From Cognatishimia sp. SS12 (GTDB lineage: Bacteria > Pseudomonadota > Alphaproteobacteria > Rhodobacterales > Rhodobacteraceae), in the NCBI RefSeq assembly GCF_028369055.1, contig NZ_JAQNCZ010000007.1:1-64000 (forward strand): a stretch of DNA of 64,000 nucleotides, in the 5' to 3' direction. The notes under the pieces are model-generated. The model was not told the DNA's origin. It saw only the letters and a program-made list of their open reading frames with translations, and searched no databases. Of the stretch, positions 32,916-42,198 are shown piece by piece. The translations under genes and the position numbers were made by a program. Each line of letters opens with the position of its first letter. Within the stretch, counting starts at the first letter, position 1.

Positions 32916-34550
32916 ATGCTGCAGGACCGATATTCACTTGCATTCAAACTCTATCCCTATGCGCGTTCAGCGGATCAGGACAAACCCAAGGCCGCGCGCC
33001 ATCCGGTGATTGTTATGGGGGCAGGGCCAATTGGTCTTGCCACCGCGCTGGACCTCGGGCGGCAAGGCGTGCCGGTTCTGGTTCTGGATGACCATGAAGG
33101 CATCGGCAAGGGCAGCCGCGCGATTTGCTTTTCAAAGCGCACGCTTGAAATCGCCGATCGCTATGGCTGCGGCAGCGCGATGCTGGACAAGGGTGTGGTC
33201 TGGAGTGTTGGCAAAGTCTTTCACGACGACCGGCAGGTTTTTGAATTCAACCTTCTGCCCGAGGACGGGCACCGCAACCCGGCGTTCATCAACCTGCAGC
33301 AACCCTATTTCGAACGCTTCCTGTTTGAACAGATTCAAACCGAAATTGCCAAGGGCGCGCCGATCGAAATTCGCGGCCGCAATCGCGTGGAAACTGTCAC
33401 GCCCAACGCAGATCGCGTCGCGCTGACGGTACAGACGCCTGAAGGATCATACCAGCTGGAAGCCGATTGGCTGATCGGCTGTGATGGGGCCAATTCTCCG
33501 CTGCGCGGGATGATGGGGCTGGATTTTGAGGGCCGCGTTTTCAAAGACAGTTTCTTGATTGCCGACATTCGCATGCTGGCCGACTACCCAACCGAACGGT
33601 GGTTCTGGTTTGAGCCCCATTTTAAATCCGGGGCGTCCGCGCTCATGCATCGGCAGCCAGACGACATTTGGCGCATTGATTTTCAGATCGGCTGGGATGC
33701 CGACCGCAAAGAAGAGCTGAAGGAAGACAATATCCGCAAACGTTTGGATGCGATGCTCGGCGATGATGTCGAATATGAACTGGTGTGGTCCTCAATCTAT
33801 ACCTTCCAATGCAAGCGTATGGAAAAATTCCGCCACGGGCGGGTGATCTTTGCGGGCGACAGCGCGCATCAGGTATCGCCATTTGGCGCGCGCGGTGCGA
33901 ACTCGGGCATGCAGGATGTCGATAACCTGGGCTGGAAACTCGGGCTTGTCGTGCAGGGCAAGGCGCCAGAGAGCCTGCTGGACAGCTATTCGGAAGAACG
34001 GGTGTATGGCGCTGAGGAAAACATTCGCAATTCAACGCGATCCACCGATTTCATCACCCCCAAATCCAAGAACAGCTATTGCTTTCGAAACGCGGTTCTT
34101 GACCTGTCAGAGCGCTTTGAATTTGCGCGCCCCTTTGTCAATTCGGGGCGTCTGTCGGTGCCCTGCACCTATGATGGGCTGTCACTGAACGGATCTGACG
34201 CTGTCACAGGCCCGGCGCGCAGCCGCGTGGGCAGTGCCTGCCCAGACGCGCCGGTCGCTGGCGGGTATCTACTGGACATGCTGGGCACAGAATTCGTGTT
34301 GCTCGGCCTCGGGATGGATGTCCCAAAACGCCAAGAGATCGACGGTATCATTGTCAAAGGCATAACGCTTGATATCAATGATCCGTCGCTAGAGCTGCTC
34401 CGGGCGCGCTATCTGGGGACAGCGCCCCAAGCGGTCTATCTGATCCGCCCCGATCAGCACGTGGCGGCCCGTTGGACGACATATGACGATAACGATGTTG
34501 CCAGTGCGCTGGCGCGCGCGTGCGGAAAGGAAGAACTATGCCTCGCTTGA
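32916..34550 (+). CDS. FAD-dependent aromatic monooxygenase (MhpA/PheA family)
   Basis: 544 residues from ATG 32916 with GGGAGG upstream. Class A flavoprotein hydroxylase: GxGxxG motif VMGAGPIGLATALDLGRQG (about residues 30-48), DG motif WLIGCDGANSPLR, GD motif GRVIFAGDSAHQVSPFGARG, and a C-terminal thioredoxin-like region. It uses NAD(P)H and O2 to hydroxylate a phenolic or related aromatic ring. Its closest named relatives are 3-(3-hydroxyphenyl)propionate hydroxylase and phenol 2-monooxygenases. It is followed, with 13 bases of overlap, by a DUF2783 gene. Confidence 0.92.
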   Translation: MLQDRYSLAFKLYPYARSADQDKPKAARHPVIVMGAGPIGLATALDLGRQGVPVLVLDDHEGIGKGSRAICFSKRTLEIADRYGCGSAMLDKGVVWSVGKVFHDDRQVFEFNLLPEDGHRNPAFINLQQPYFERFLFEQIQTEIAKGAPIEIRGRNRVETVTPNADRVALTVQTPEGSYQLEADWLIGCDGANSPLRGMMGLDFEGRVFKDSFLIADIRMLADYPTERWFWFEPHFKSGASALMHRQPDDIWRIDFQIGWDADRKEELKEDNIRKRLDAMLGDDVEYELVWSSIYTFQCKRMEKFRHGRVIFAGDSAHQVSPFGARGANSGMQDVDNLGWKLGLVVQGKAPESLLDSYSEERVYGAEENIRNSTRSTDFITPKSKNSYCFRNAVLDLSERFEFARPFVNSGRLSVPCTYDGLSLNGSDAVTGPARSRVGSACPDAPVAGGYLLDMLGTEFVLLGLGMDVPKRQEIDGIIVKGITLDINDPSLELLRARYLGTAPQAVYLIRPDQHVAARWTTYDDNDVASALARACGKEELCLA

Positions 34551-34735
34551 TCACAACCCCGAATATCGGCCGCGCCGATGCATTTTATGAACGGCTGATT
34601 GATGTGCAAGACAGCCTGAGCGAGGAGGAGAGCCAATCCTACAACGCGCGGCTCATCCTCATTCTTGCCAACCATATTGGCGAGCTTGGGGTGCTGGAGC
34701 AGGCCCTGGAGGCCGCGCAGCTTAAGCGCCCATAA
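34538..34735 (+). CDS. DUF2783 small protein
   Basis: 65 residues from ATG 34538, with AAGGAAG just upstream inside the hydroxylase gene. The sequence pattern (LITTPNIGRADAFYERLI..., then SYNARLILILANHIG) matches the small DUF2783 family, which often follows FAD-dependent aromatic hydroxylases. The function is unknown; its tight coupling suggests a helper or small subunit of the hydroxylase. It is predicted to be alpha-helical, with no cysteines and no signal peptide. Confidence 0.8.
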   Translation: MPRLITTPNIGRADAFYERLIDVQDSLSEEESQSYNARLILILANHIGELGVLEQALEAAQLKRP

Positions 34736-34740
34736 TTGTC

Positions 34741-34800
34741 ATTATGTTAAGATGACCGCGCTCCCGAACTGGGCGTGCGGTTATTCTTAAGTCTTCAGAC
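34741..34800. terminator. Possible weak convergent terminator
   Basis: The 87 bases between the convergent DUF2783 and DUF917 genes contain ACCGC...GCGGT arms around an imperfect GC stem, with outer TTAAGA/TCTTAA-like arms. The stem has mismatches and only a short T-rich tail. It is the only candidate structure in the gap. Confidence 0.3.
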
Positions 34801-34822
34801 CAGCGATCAGCAGCGCCGTTGT

Positions 34823-35923
34823 TCAGCTAATGGCGGGACGGTATGGCTGATCCAGCCCCGCATAGGCTGGCCCGAAGGCAGCCAGTCCCTTGGGTGTGGT
34901 GAAAGGCTCGGGCGCCGGCAGGACAACCACCGCTACCTTTTGTCCCGTATAATAATTCGGATTGGTAATCGGCGCGCCGGTTTCGGTATCGATCAGGCAA
35001 ATCAGGTCAGGAATGGTGGCGTGCACCTCGCCGTTGACCCAGCCAATCATGTTCTCGTTCTTCAACCAGATCTTATAGGTGTCACCGTCATTGGCATCAG
35101 ACCCAGCGATTGTGATATCGCCAATGGTAAAGCCCTCTTCGGTTTTCCAGGCGTTTTCGCCAACCACACCGCGGAACACAACTGCGCCTTTGCCTTCCTT
35201 GGCAATGACATCGGGGATATCCGCGCCGGCCTCTTTGGCCAAACGCCAGGCTTCGCCCATCCGCATCGCCATCGAAATTGCACCCGGAATGACCGCATGT
35301 TTGATGTCTTTGACTTCCAGCGCGTGGTCAATCGCGGCAATATCATTGCGGCTCACCACCGACAGTGCCCGTACAATATGTTCGGCCCGCTCATCATCCA
35401 TGACATTTTCGCAGATGATCGTCTCGCCAAAGGCATTGGCCGCCACAATAGGAGCGGCAGGTAAGCTGTTGATATAATAGGTAGAGTGCGTAATTTCTGG
35501 CACCGCGCGGCCTGCTGGGTCTGCGTCGATGATATAGGCATCAGACATCGCCGCTGCATAAAATGCGGTTGCAGTGTTCGACCCACCCAATTCACATGAT
35601 ATCGTCCCGTAGAATTTGCGGCCCAGATAGGATTCGAACCGGCGATAGGCCGCAAGAATGGACGGCTCTTCGATACGCGGCAGGCGCGCGTATTTCTTTT
35701 CTTCTTCCGGCGGCAAGGGCGAGATTGCGCCCAGCATGTAAGGCGTACAGACCAAAGCATCTTGCGGCGCTTCATCCAGACTCACCATGGTAAAGCTTTT
35801 GCCTTTGGCCAGCGCATCATCAATCAGCGCAAACCCAGTTGACAGCTCCCCGCCTCCGCCGGTGCCCAAAATGGTGGCCCCGTAGAGAATATCTTCCAAA
35901 TTCTGACGAGTCAGTTTTTTCAT
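34823..35923 (-). CDS. DUF917 family protein (S-Me-THD-like)
   Basis: 366 residues matching the DUF917 family from the N-terminal ILYGATILGTGGGGEL through GVVGENAWKTEEGFTIGDI. As I recall, the family has been renamed after an S-methyl-thiohydantoin desulfurase, and members also occur near hydantoinase genes. It is the last gene of a PotABCD-like ABC operon, 28 bases after the second permease. It may process the imported compound, perhaps a (thio)hydantoin or similar heterocycle. That is inference; no catalytic residue is assigned here. Confidence 0.8.
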   Translation of the reverse strand: MKKLTRQNLEDILYGATILGTGGGGELSTGFALIDDALAKGKSFTMVSLDEAPQDALVCTPYMLGAISPLPPEEEKKYARLPRIEEPSILAAYRRFESYLGRKFYGTISCELGGSNTATAFYAAAMSDAYIIDADPAGRAVPEITHSTYYINSLPAAPIVAANAFGETIICENVMDDERAEHIVRALSVVSRNDIAAIDHALEVKDIKHAVIPGAISMAMRMGEAWRLAKEAGADIPDVIAKEGKGAVVFRGVVGENAWKTEEGFTIGDITIAGSDANDGDTYKIWLKNENMIGWVNGEVHATIPDLICLIDTETGAPITNPNYYTGQKVAVVVLPAPEPFTTPKGLAAFGPAYAGLDQPYRPAIS

Positions 35924-35951
35924 AGTTCTTATCCGAAAAAGTAACGCTGGC

Positions 35952-36743
35952 TCAGTCGCGCGAGGCGCCCAGCAATTTGAGAAGGTCCGTGAACATCGAC
36001 AGAACCAGAAGCGTTCCGATGGTCAGCAGGGCAAAGCCCATTGCTGCGGAGGCAACGACCGGCGTGTAGCCATAGCGCACGTTGTTAAAAATGCGGATCG
36101 GCAGCGTTTCGACGACAAAGCCTGACACCATGTATGAGATCAGATATTCGTTGACCGAGATGATAGCGACCAGCGCGTAACCCGTAATGGCATAGGGCAG
36201 TACCAGCGGGAAAATCACTTTGACAAAGGTCTGCCAGGGCGTTGCGCCCATGGTCCGCGAGGCCTCGATCACGTCATCTGACAGCGCCGCAAAGCCGCGC
36301 GCCAAGATCACCAGCGGCAGCGTCACGAAGAACACGCCATGCGAAATGACCGTGGCCTCAACACGTCCGTAGAACCCCATTTCAGCCCAAAAGACACTCG
36401 CCCCCATGGCAATGATGATCGGCGGCAGCATGAAGGGCCCCAGACCCAAACCAAACACCAACTTGCCAAAGCCGGATTTCAGACGCCACAGCACGTAGTT
36501 CGCGGCCAGAGCGATACTGACGGCGATAAAGCCTGCAACGGCTGCAATCGACAGCGAGTTGCGGATTGGCAGCAGCCAGTCGGGCTCTGTCAAAAGCTGG
36601 GTGTACCACTTCAGCGACAGCTCGCTCGGCGGGAAGGAAATATTGCTTGCTGAGTTGATGGACACCCCGGCCACAATCACAAAGGGCAGGATCAGACCGA
36701 CAGCAATCGCGGTGACGAAGAGACGTTTGAATATCGGGATCAT
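35952..36743 (-). CDS. Spermidine/putrescine-type ABC permease (PotC-like)
   Basis: 263 residues, six membrane segments. The ATPase-contact EAA loop is DDVIEASRTMGATPWQTFVKVIFPL. It starts inside the stop of the preceding permease (ATGA), so the two are translationally coupled. It pairs with the permease at 36740-37591. Substrate as for the binding protein: unknown, perhaps a cationic or heterocyclic compound. Confidence 0.9.
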   Translation of the reverse strand: MIPIFKRLFVTAIAVGLILPFVIVAGVSINSASNISFPPSELSLKWYTQLLTEPDWLLPIRNSLSIAAVAGFIAVSIALAANYVLWRLKSGFGKLVFGLGLGPFMLPPIIIAMGASVFWAEMGFYGRVEATVISHGVFFVTLPLVILARGFAALSDDVIEASRTMGATPWQTFVKVIFPLVLPYAITGYALVAIISVNEYLISYMVSGFVVETLPIRIFNNVRYGYTPVVASAAMGFALLTIGTLLVLSMFTDLLKLLGASRD

Positions 36744-37591
36744 GTCAGCGCCCCCTTGTCTTTGTTGCGCGAGGCGTAGGTCAGAGCCCCGATGATAAAC
36801 AGGGTAAAGATCAGCATGATCACCGACAGCGCCGCCCCCAGCGGCATATTGGCGTCACCGACCGCTTTGTCGGTGATGATCACAGTCATGTTCCAATCCT
36901 GCGGGCGGCCCAACATGGTTGGCATGACGAAAACACCAAGGAAATATACGAACATCGTCACAAGCGCCGAAACGATCCCCGCTTTGAAATTGGGCAGGAT
37001 CACTTTGGAAAAGACCTGCATCGGGGGCGTGCCCAGTGTCAGCGCCGCCTCTTCGATGCTGCGATCCCGGCGCGCCAGCTGCGGCAGGAACATCAGGGCC
37101 ACCAGTGAAAATCCGAGCGTGACATACCCCACCATCATCGCGCCGAAACTGGGCGACAATGAACGCGGGTTTTCCCAAACGCCGATCCAGCCCATGAATT
37201 TCGGGATACCCGAGTTTTCAGAGAACAGGATGAGCCAGGCGAACCCGATGATGACCTCACTCAGGCACATCAGCGACAAAAGCAGGATCACCCAGAACAG
37301 CTGCCAGCGGCGCGCCATATCGACGATGATATACATTGCCGGAAAAGCCAGCAGAACAACCAGGACCGCACCCAGTGACGCCGACCAGAGCGAGCGCAAC
37401 GAAATGGTATAGTAAAAACTGGAGAAGAATTTTGCGTAGTTGTCCCACACAAAGGCTTCGTTGAAGAACCCCAGCGGGTCGCGTTCATAGAAGCTGACCA
37501 TCACCATAAAGGCCAGCGGGGCGAGGAAAAACAGGCTCATCATCCCCAAGGGGAAGACGCCGATCAAATGTGGGACAGCTTTGCCTTTCAT
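36740..37591 (-). CDS. Spermidine/putrescine-type ABC permease (PotB-like)
   Basis: 283 residues from ATG 37591, selected because it overlaps the ATPase stop as ATGA; an ATG at 37606 would add five residues. It has six membrane segments. The EAA loop is DRSIEEAALTLGTPPMQVFSKVILP, and the N-terminus reads HLIGVFPLGMMSLFFLAPL. It is the second membrane subunit of the ABC operon. Confidence 0.9.
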   Translation of the reverse strand: MKGKAVPHLIGVFPLGMMSLFFLAPLAFMVMVSFYERDPLGFFNEAFVWDNYAKFFSSFYYTISLRSLWSASLGAVLVVLLAFPAMYIIVDMARRWQLFWVILLLSLMCLSEVIIGFAWLILFSENSGIPKFMGWIGVWENPRSLSPSFGAMMVGYVTLGFSLVALMFLPQLARRDRSIEEAALTLGTPPMQVFSKVILPNFKAGIVSALVTMFVYFLGVFVMPTMLGRPQDWNMTVIITDKAVGDANMPLGAALSVIMLIFTLFIIGALTYASRNKDKGALT

Positions 37592-38637
37592 GACGGGATC
37601 ACCCATGCATGGTCAAAATCAAAGCTGATTTCAACGCTGTCCCCAACCGCGAACTGCGGTGCCCGGTCGGAAACCATTGTGTGAACAAAGCTGCGATCGC
37701 CTACGCTCAGCTCTGTTTCAATTGACGCGCCCAGCAGGCGGACAAAATCGACCGTGCCAACCAGACCTGTGCTGTCCGCACTTGCCGGTTTCAATTGCAA
37801 ATACTCCGGCCGCACCGCAACGGTGTGCTTGCCGCTCCACTGCCCCAACTCGCCGCTTGGCCGCCCCAGATTGGCGTCTTCAAGCATGGCGTCTGCGCCC
37901 GGCGTAAAGATCGGGCTGAAAATATTGTTGGTGCCCATGAAGTCGGCCACAAACCGTGTTTGCGGCCGCGCATAAACTTCGGTCGGTGTCCCGGCCTGTT
38001 CAATGCGCCCTTCGTTCAAAATCACGATGCGATCCGCAATCGACATGGCTTCGTGTTGATCGTGGGTCACAAAAATCGTGGTCACGCCCAGTTTGCGCTG
38101 AAGCTTTTTGACCTCGATCTGCAAATGTTCGCGCAGGCCCGCATCGAGCGCGCTGAAAGGTTCGTCCATCAGGAAGAGCTTTGGTTCAATTGCCAAGGCA
38201 CGGGCAATGGCCACCCGCTGACGTTGACCGCCAGACAGGGCCGAAACCTTGCGTTCATAAAGCCCTGACAGGCCCACAACCTCCAAAAGATCGGTTGCTT
38301 TCTGCCTGCGTTTTGACTTTGCAACGCCGCGCACCTCAAGCCCATAGGCAATGTTGTCCCCGACGTTGAGATGCGGAAACAACGCGAGGCTTTGAAAGAC
38401 CATACCGACGTTACGCTTATGGCATTCAATCGAGGAAAGGTCCGAATTCTCAAGCAGCAGGTTGCCCGATGTCATCTCTTCCAGCCCGGCGATAATGCGG
38501 AGCAATGTGGTCTTGCCACAGCCGGAACCGCCCAGAAGGCAGATAAATTCGCCAGAACGAATGTCGAGGTTCACGTCACGCAAGGCTTGAAATGTGCCAA
38601 ACGATTTTTGGATGTTTGAAAGAGACAACGTGGCCAT
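37588..38637 (-). CDS. Spermidine/putrescine-type ABC ATP-binding protein (PotA-like)
   Basis: 349 residues. Walker A is LGGSGCGKTTLL (near residue 35), the signature is ALSGGQRQRVAIARAL, Walker B is LFLMDEPFSALDAG and the H-loop is FVTHDQHEAMS. A C-terminal TOBE/OB-type regulatory domain spans about residues 270-349. It follows the binding-protein gene after an 83-base gap containing an imperfect hairpin. Confidence 0.93.
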   Translation of the reverse strand: MATLSLSNIQKSFGTFQALRDVNLDIRSGEFICLLGGSGCGKTTLLRIIAGLEEMTSGNLLLENSDLSSIECHKRNVGMVFQSLALFPHLNVGDNIAYGLEVRGVAKSKRRQKATDLLEVVGLSGLYERKVSALSGGQRQRVAIARALAIEPKLFLMDEPFSALDAGLREHLQIEVKKLQRKLGVTTIFVTHDQHEAMSIADRIVILNEGRIEQAGTPTEVYARPQTRFVADFMGTNNIFSPIFTPGADAMLEDANLGRPSGELGQWSGKHTVAVRPEYLQLKPASADSTGLVGTVDFVRLLGASIETELSVGDRSFVHTMVSDRAPQFAVGDSVEISFDFDHAWVIPS

Positions 38638-38664
38638 AAGAAGAACTTCCTCTATTCAGACCGG

Positions 38665-38688
38665 CAACCGGGTGGCACCCTGTGCCGA
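38665..38688 (-). repeat. Imperfect hairpin between binding protein and ATPase genes
   Basis: GGCA and GGGT pair with ACCC and TGCC, with small internal loops. The position matches the post-receptor hairpins seen in the tct, liv and dpp operons, but it is weaker. Confidence 0.4.
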
Positions 38689-38720
38689 TCTGATGCAGTT
38701 AAAATTTTGGGCCGCGAGGC

Positions 38721-39770
38721 TTAGCGAGAGATCATCTCAAGATATTTGTCCGACAGCCAGTCGCCTTCACGCAGGTGAACTTCGGTCTGGTTGCGGATCG
38801 GTGTCCCGGTGGAGCTGACGGCGGCGAATTCTTCATCGCTTAGGTCCATCGCGTCGCGTTTGGCAACCGGGGCAACACCCAGGTTGCGAACCAGTTTGGC
38901 CTGAATGTCAGGGCGGATCATGTAGTTGATGAACTGCTCTGCCGCGTCGATGTTTTTGGAATCGCGTGGCACGATCCAATAGGCGTCCCCCAGAATACCG
39001 CCCTCTTTCGGGAAGGTGGAGGTGACAGGGCGGCCATCGGCGGCCGAGAGCATGGTCACATCGTGATAGTAAAGACCACCTGCCAGTTCACCCGCCTCAA
39101 GGCTCTGCTGGAATTGGCCTTCGTCACGATACCACAGCTGCACCTGCGGTTTCAGTTCAGCAATTTTCGCGATGATCTTTTCCAGACCTTCGCGGGTTTG
39201 CATGGTTTCATAGCCATCAAAGAAAGTCAGTGCCGTTGCTTCGATCAGGCCGCTGTTGGAGTTGGAGGTCAAACCAAGCTTGCCATCCCAGTCACGCTCC
39301 CAAAGATCAGCCCAAGAGGCTGGAGCATCGGAAACCGCGTCGGTATTGGTCACGAAGGTGGTGAACCAGGAGAGCGCGCCAACGGCGTTCAGATTGCCTT
39401 CGTCGCTGACTTTGGTAAAGCCATCCAGCAGGGTTGCGGTGTTGGGGATATCGGCGGCATCAAGGTTCGCCCAAAGCCCGATGGATTGACCACGGATGAA
39501 GACTTCGTCCGCAACCAACGAAAGATCGGCGGGCGCTTGTTTGGCCCGCGCGGCATTTGTCAGCTGGGTCAGCCAAGCCTGGTCGGCGGGCTGCGCAATC
39601 GAACGCACCTCAATGCCAGTTTCTTCGGTGAACCCCGGATAGATCACAGTTTTCAGGGTTTCTTCAAAGAAGCCCCCCCAAGCGCTGACGGTGATTTCTT
39701 CTGCAGACACTGCAGAGACCGATGCCAGCGCGAAGCCAACGGCGAAGATATTTTTGCGTGCTGAATTCAT
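38721..39770 (-). CDS. Spermidine/putrescine-type ABC substrate-binding protein (PotD-like)
   Basis: 349 residues from ATG 39770, with AGGGGG 8 bases upstream; a longer frame adds eight residues before a good signal peptide. The signal peptide ends SAVSA-EE. The SBP_bac_8/PotD fold begins ITVSAWGGFFEETL, the usual start of this subfamily. It is the first gene of the ABC-DUF917 operon, divergent from a LysR gene. The ligand is not determinable; a DUF917 partner argues for something other than a plain polyamine. Confidence 0.92.
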   Translation of the reverse strand: MNSARKNIFAVGFALASVSAVSAEEITVSAWGGFFEETLKTVIYPGFTEETGIEVRSIAQPADQAWLTQLTNAARAKQAPADLSLVADEVFIRGQSIGLWANLDAADIPNTATLLDGFTKVSDEGNLNAVGALSWFTTFVTNTDAVSDAPASWADLWERDWDGKLGLTSNSNSGLIEATALTFFDGYETMQTREGLEKIIAKIAELKPQVQLWYRDEGQFQQSLEAGELAGGLYYHDVTMLSAADGRPVTSTFPKEGGILGDAYWIVPRDSKNIDAAEQFINYMIRPDIQAKLVRNLGVAPVAKRDAMDLSDEEFAAVSSTGTPIRNQTEVHLREGDWLSDKYLEMISR

Positions 39771-39956
39771 AATCAGAACCCCCTGTACAGACATGACGAG
39801 CCGCGATTTGGGCTTGTCTTTGGTGACTTTTTGCGTTTCATCGACTCTATGATACGTACATGTTCAGAAACCATATCAATTGGCTGATGCACGTATAAGC
39901 TATGCAACATACTTGTGAATTCAGCTTCAATTTCAAACAGTTCTGACGGAGCGGAT

Positions 39957-40877
39957 ATGCGTTTATCAGACATCGACTTGCGCCTTCTGCGCGTATTCAA
40001 AGCAGTTGCTGAAACCGGCGGCTTTGTGAAAGCGCAGGCACAGCTTGGAATCAGCCAGCCTGCGATCAGTGCGCATATCGCCAATTTGGAACAGCGCCTG
40101 AACGTGCGTCTTTGCAATCGCGGACGTCAGGGGTTTTCTTTGACGATTGCGGGAAAAGCAGTTCTCGATGAAACCGAGCAACTGCTCAATCACCTTGACA
40201 GCTATGCGGCGCGATTGAACGAAATTGGCAGCAGGTCTACGCAGCTCATTCGCATTGGCGTCGTCGATTGTTTGGTGACGGATGCGGCAAACCCCGTCAC
40301 CCAGGCCATCGCTGCGGTTCATGGCGCGTTCGCGCAATTGCGCATCCGTATTGGTGTGTACGACTATTTGGACAGCCTGACCGAATTGCGCGCGGGCCGG
40401 CTGGATATTGTGGTAGTCGGCACCACATGGGCCGCCAAAGCCCCGGATGACCTTGAGACTTTGCACCTTTATGATGAAAAAAGCGGTCTGTTCTGCGCGC
40501 CGCATCATCCCTGCGCGCAAACCACGGACGCGGATGCCCAATATGAGTTGCTGAAGCAAAGCAAAATCTCTGCCCATAGCTTCTTGAACAATCCAATTGA
40601 TGAAAGCCTGGAAATTCATTTGCTGGATGAAAACGCCGAAGTGTCCCAAGGCAATATTGAATCAACCACGTACCTGACATTGGCGGGCACACATGTTGGG
40701 CTGATCCCGCTCCATTACGCCAAGAATTGGGTGGACAGCGGCGCGCTCTGCCCCGTCGCGCATGACCGCTATGAAATCGTTTCGGAAATTCATGCTGTGC
40801 GTCTGCAATCCGGGACGCCAAACGATGTGGCCGTGAAGTTTTGGGAAGAAATGCAGAGCCTGCGGACCCTGCCCTAA
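39957..40877 (+). CDS. LysR family transcriptional regulator
   Basis: 306 residues from ATG 39957, with GGAG upstream; in-frame codons upstream lack a ribosome site. The HTH covers the first 60 residues: DIDLRLLRVFKAVAETGGFV, then ISQPAISAHIANLEQRLNVRLCNRGRQGF. It is divergent from the PotD-DUF917 operon, which it probably regulates across 186 bases. I did not find a clear T-N11-A box there. Confidence 0.9.
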   Translation: MRLSDIDLRLLRVFKAVAETGGFVKAQAQLGISQPAISAHIANLEQRLNVRLCNRGRQGFSLTIAGKAVLDETEQLLNHLDSYAARLNEIGSRSTQLIRIGVVDCLVTDAANPVTQAIAAVHGAFAQLRIRIGVYDYLDSLTELRAGRLDIVVVGTTWAAKAPDDLETLHLYDEKSGLFCAPHHPCAQTTDADAQYELLKQSKISAHSFLNNPIDESLEIHLLDENAEVSQGNIESTTYLTLAGTHVGLIPLHYAKNWVDSGALCPVAHDRYEIVSEIHAVRLQSGTPNDVAVKFWEEMQSLRTLP

Positions 40878-40989
40878 CTTGCATCAGATCGGGCGATGAA
40901 TTCATCAGCCATACGGTCTGTTTCCCGGCCCCCCGAAGCGTTAGCAAATCTGGGCACGCAGGGCGTGGCCAGTAATATTGAGGGGCAAT

Positions 40990-42111
40990 ATGTACATTGA
41001 TGCGGGGTTTGACGGCGGGAATATTGAGGTCGTCTCATGCGACAATCCACGGGCGATTGATCTGAAAATTCAACCCGATACGCGCTCAGGCCATGCCCAA
41101 TGGTTCTATTTCCGCGTCTTGGGCGGCGCGGGCCAACAGTGTTGTTTTCGCATTGTGAACGCCGGGGACGCCGCCTACCCCGAAGCCTGGCCTGATGGGT
41201 CGGTTGTGCTGTCGGTTGATGGCGAAAACTGGTTTCGCGCACCAACGCGCTATGCCGATAGCCTTTTGACGTTTGAGCACAACAATGAGTCAGATGTCCT
41301 TTACGTGGCGCTGTCTCCGCCCTACTCCGCCGCGCAGCATCAAGCGTTGGTCGGCCGGGCGCTGTCGTCTGAATTTTGCCGGCTGCACGCGGCCATTCCA
41401 ACCGTCGAGGGCCGCACGATCGAAGTGCTGGCGCTTGGCAATCACGCCGCCGATGCCCCGGCCATTTGGATCATTGCCCGTCAACACCCCGGTGAGCCGA
41501 TGGCAGAATGGTTCATGGAAGGGCTGATTGACCGGCTGATTGACCCGCAGGATGCCTTGGCCACCAAACTGCGCCAGTCATTGGCGTTTTACCTTGTCCC
41601 CAACATGAACCCGGATGGCAGTGTCGCGGGGCACCTGCGCACCAATGCCGCAGGCATTGATCTCAATCGCGCCTGGGCAGACCCCTCCCCGGAAACCTGC
41701 CCCGAGGTCGCTGGCGTGCGCGCCTTGATGGATCAGCGCGGCGTCGATGCCTTTCTGGACATACATGGTGATGAAGAATTCCGATTTGTCTTTGCGGCTG
41801 GCTGCGAAGGCATTCCGGGCTTTACGGAAGAAATGGCGGAGCAAGATCGAAAATTTCGCGTGAACTTCCGCGCAGAAAACCCTGACTTTTCTGTAAAAAA
41901 CGGGTACCCGCCTGACGCCCCCGGCGCCGCAGACCTGTCCATCGCCTGCAGCCAGATTGGTCACAGATTTGGCTGTCTTGCGATGACGATTGAAATGCCA
42001 TTCAAAGACAATGCCGCCCGCCCCGATCCAATTGCGGGCTGGGGCGTTGACCACAGCAAAGCGCTGGGTCGCGCGGTGCTGGCACCTATAGCAAAGCATT
42101 TTGACCTTTAG
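40990..42111 (+). CDS. M14-type zinc carboxypeptidase (cytosolic carboxypeptidase-like)
   Basis: 373 residues from ATG 40990, with GAGGGG just upstream. An N-terminal beta domain (about 1-120) precedes an M14 peptidase domain. The zinc ligands are His166 and Glu169 (RQHPGE) and His259 (DIHGDEE); the substrate-binding NMNPDG...LNRAW block and catalytic Glu335 (MTIEMPFKD) are present. This is the AGBL/CCP-like M14D pattern, which removes C-terminal residues from peptides or may act on amide conjugates. No signal peptide, so cytoplasmic. It lies upstream of a sulfatase with a 176-base gap holding hairpins. Confidence 0.88.
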   Translation: MYIDAGFDGGNIEVVSCDNPRAIDLKIQPDTRSGHAQWFYFRVLGGAGQQCCFRIVNAGDAAYPEAWPDGSVVLSVDGENWFRAPTRYADSLLTFEHNNESDVLYVALSPPYSAAQHQALVGRALSSEFCRLHAAIPTVEGRTIEVLALGNHAADAPAIWIIARQHPGEPMAEWFMEGLIDRLIDPQDALATKLRQSLAFYLVPNMNPDGSVAGHLRTNAAGIDLNRAWADPSPETCPEVAGVRALMDQRGVDAFLDIHGDEEFRFVFAAGCEGIPGFTEEMAEQDRKFRVNFRAENPDFSVKNGYPPDAPGAADLSIACSQIGHRFGCLAMTIEMPFKDNAARPDPIAGWGVDHSKALGRAVLAPIAKHFDL

Positions 42112-42198
42112 GCCTGGCGCACCCTTGATTTAGGCTCAGCGCCTTTGCGCTGATCCGCCCAGCCGCGCTTGCAAGTTTTAAAAAACATATTATGAATA

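Noticed and set aside
39771..39956. LysR box between the Pot-like receptor and LysR genes
   Set aside because: Several partial dyads (GATA...TATC, GTAT...ATAC), but none with a convincing T-N11-A structure.
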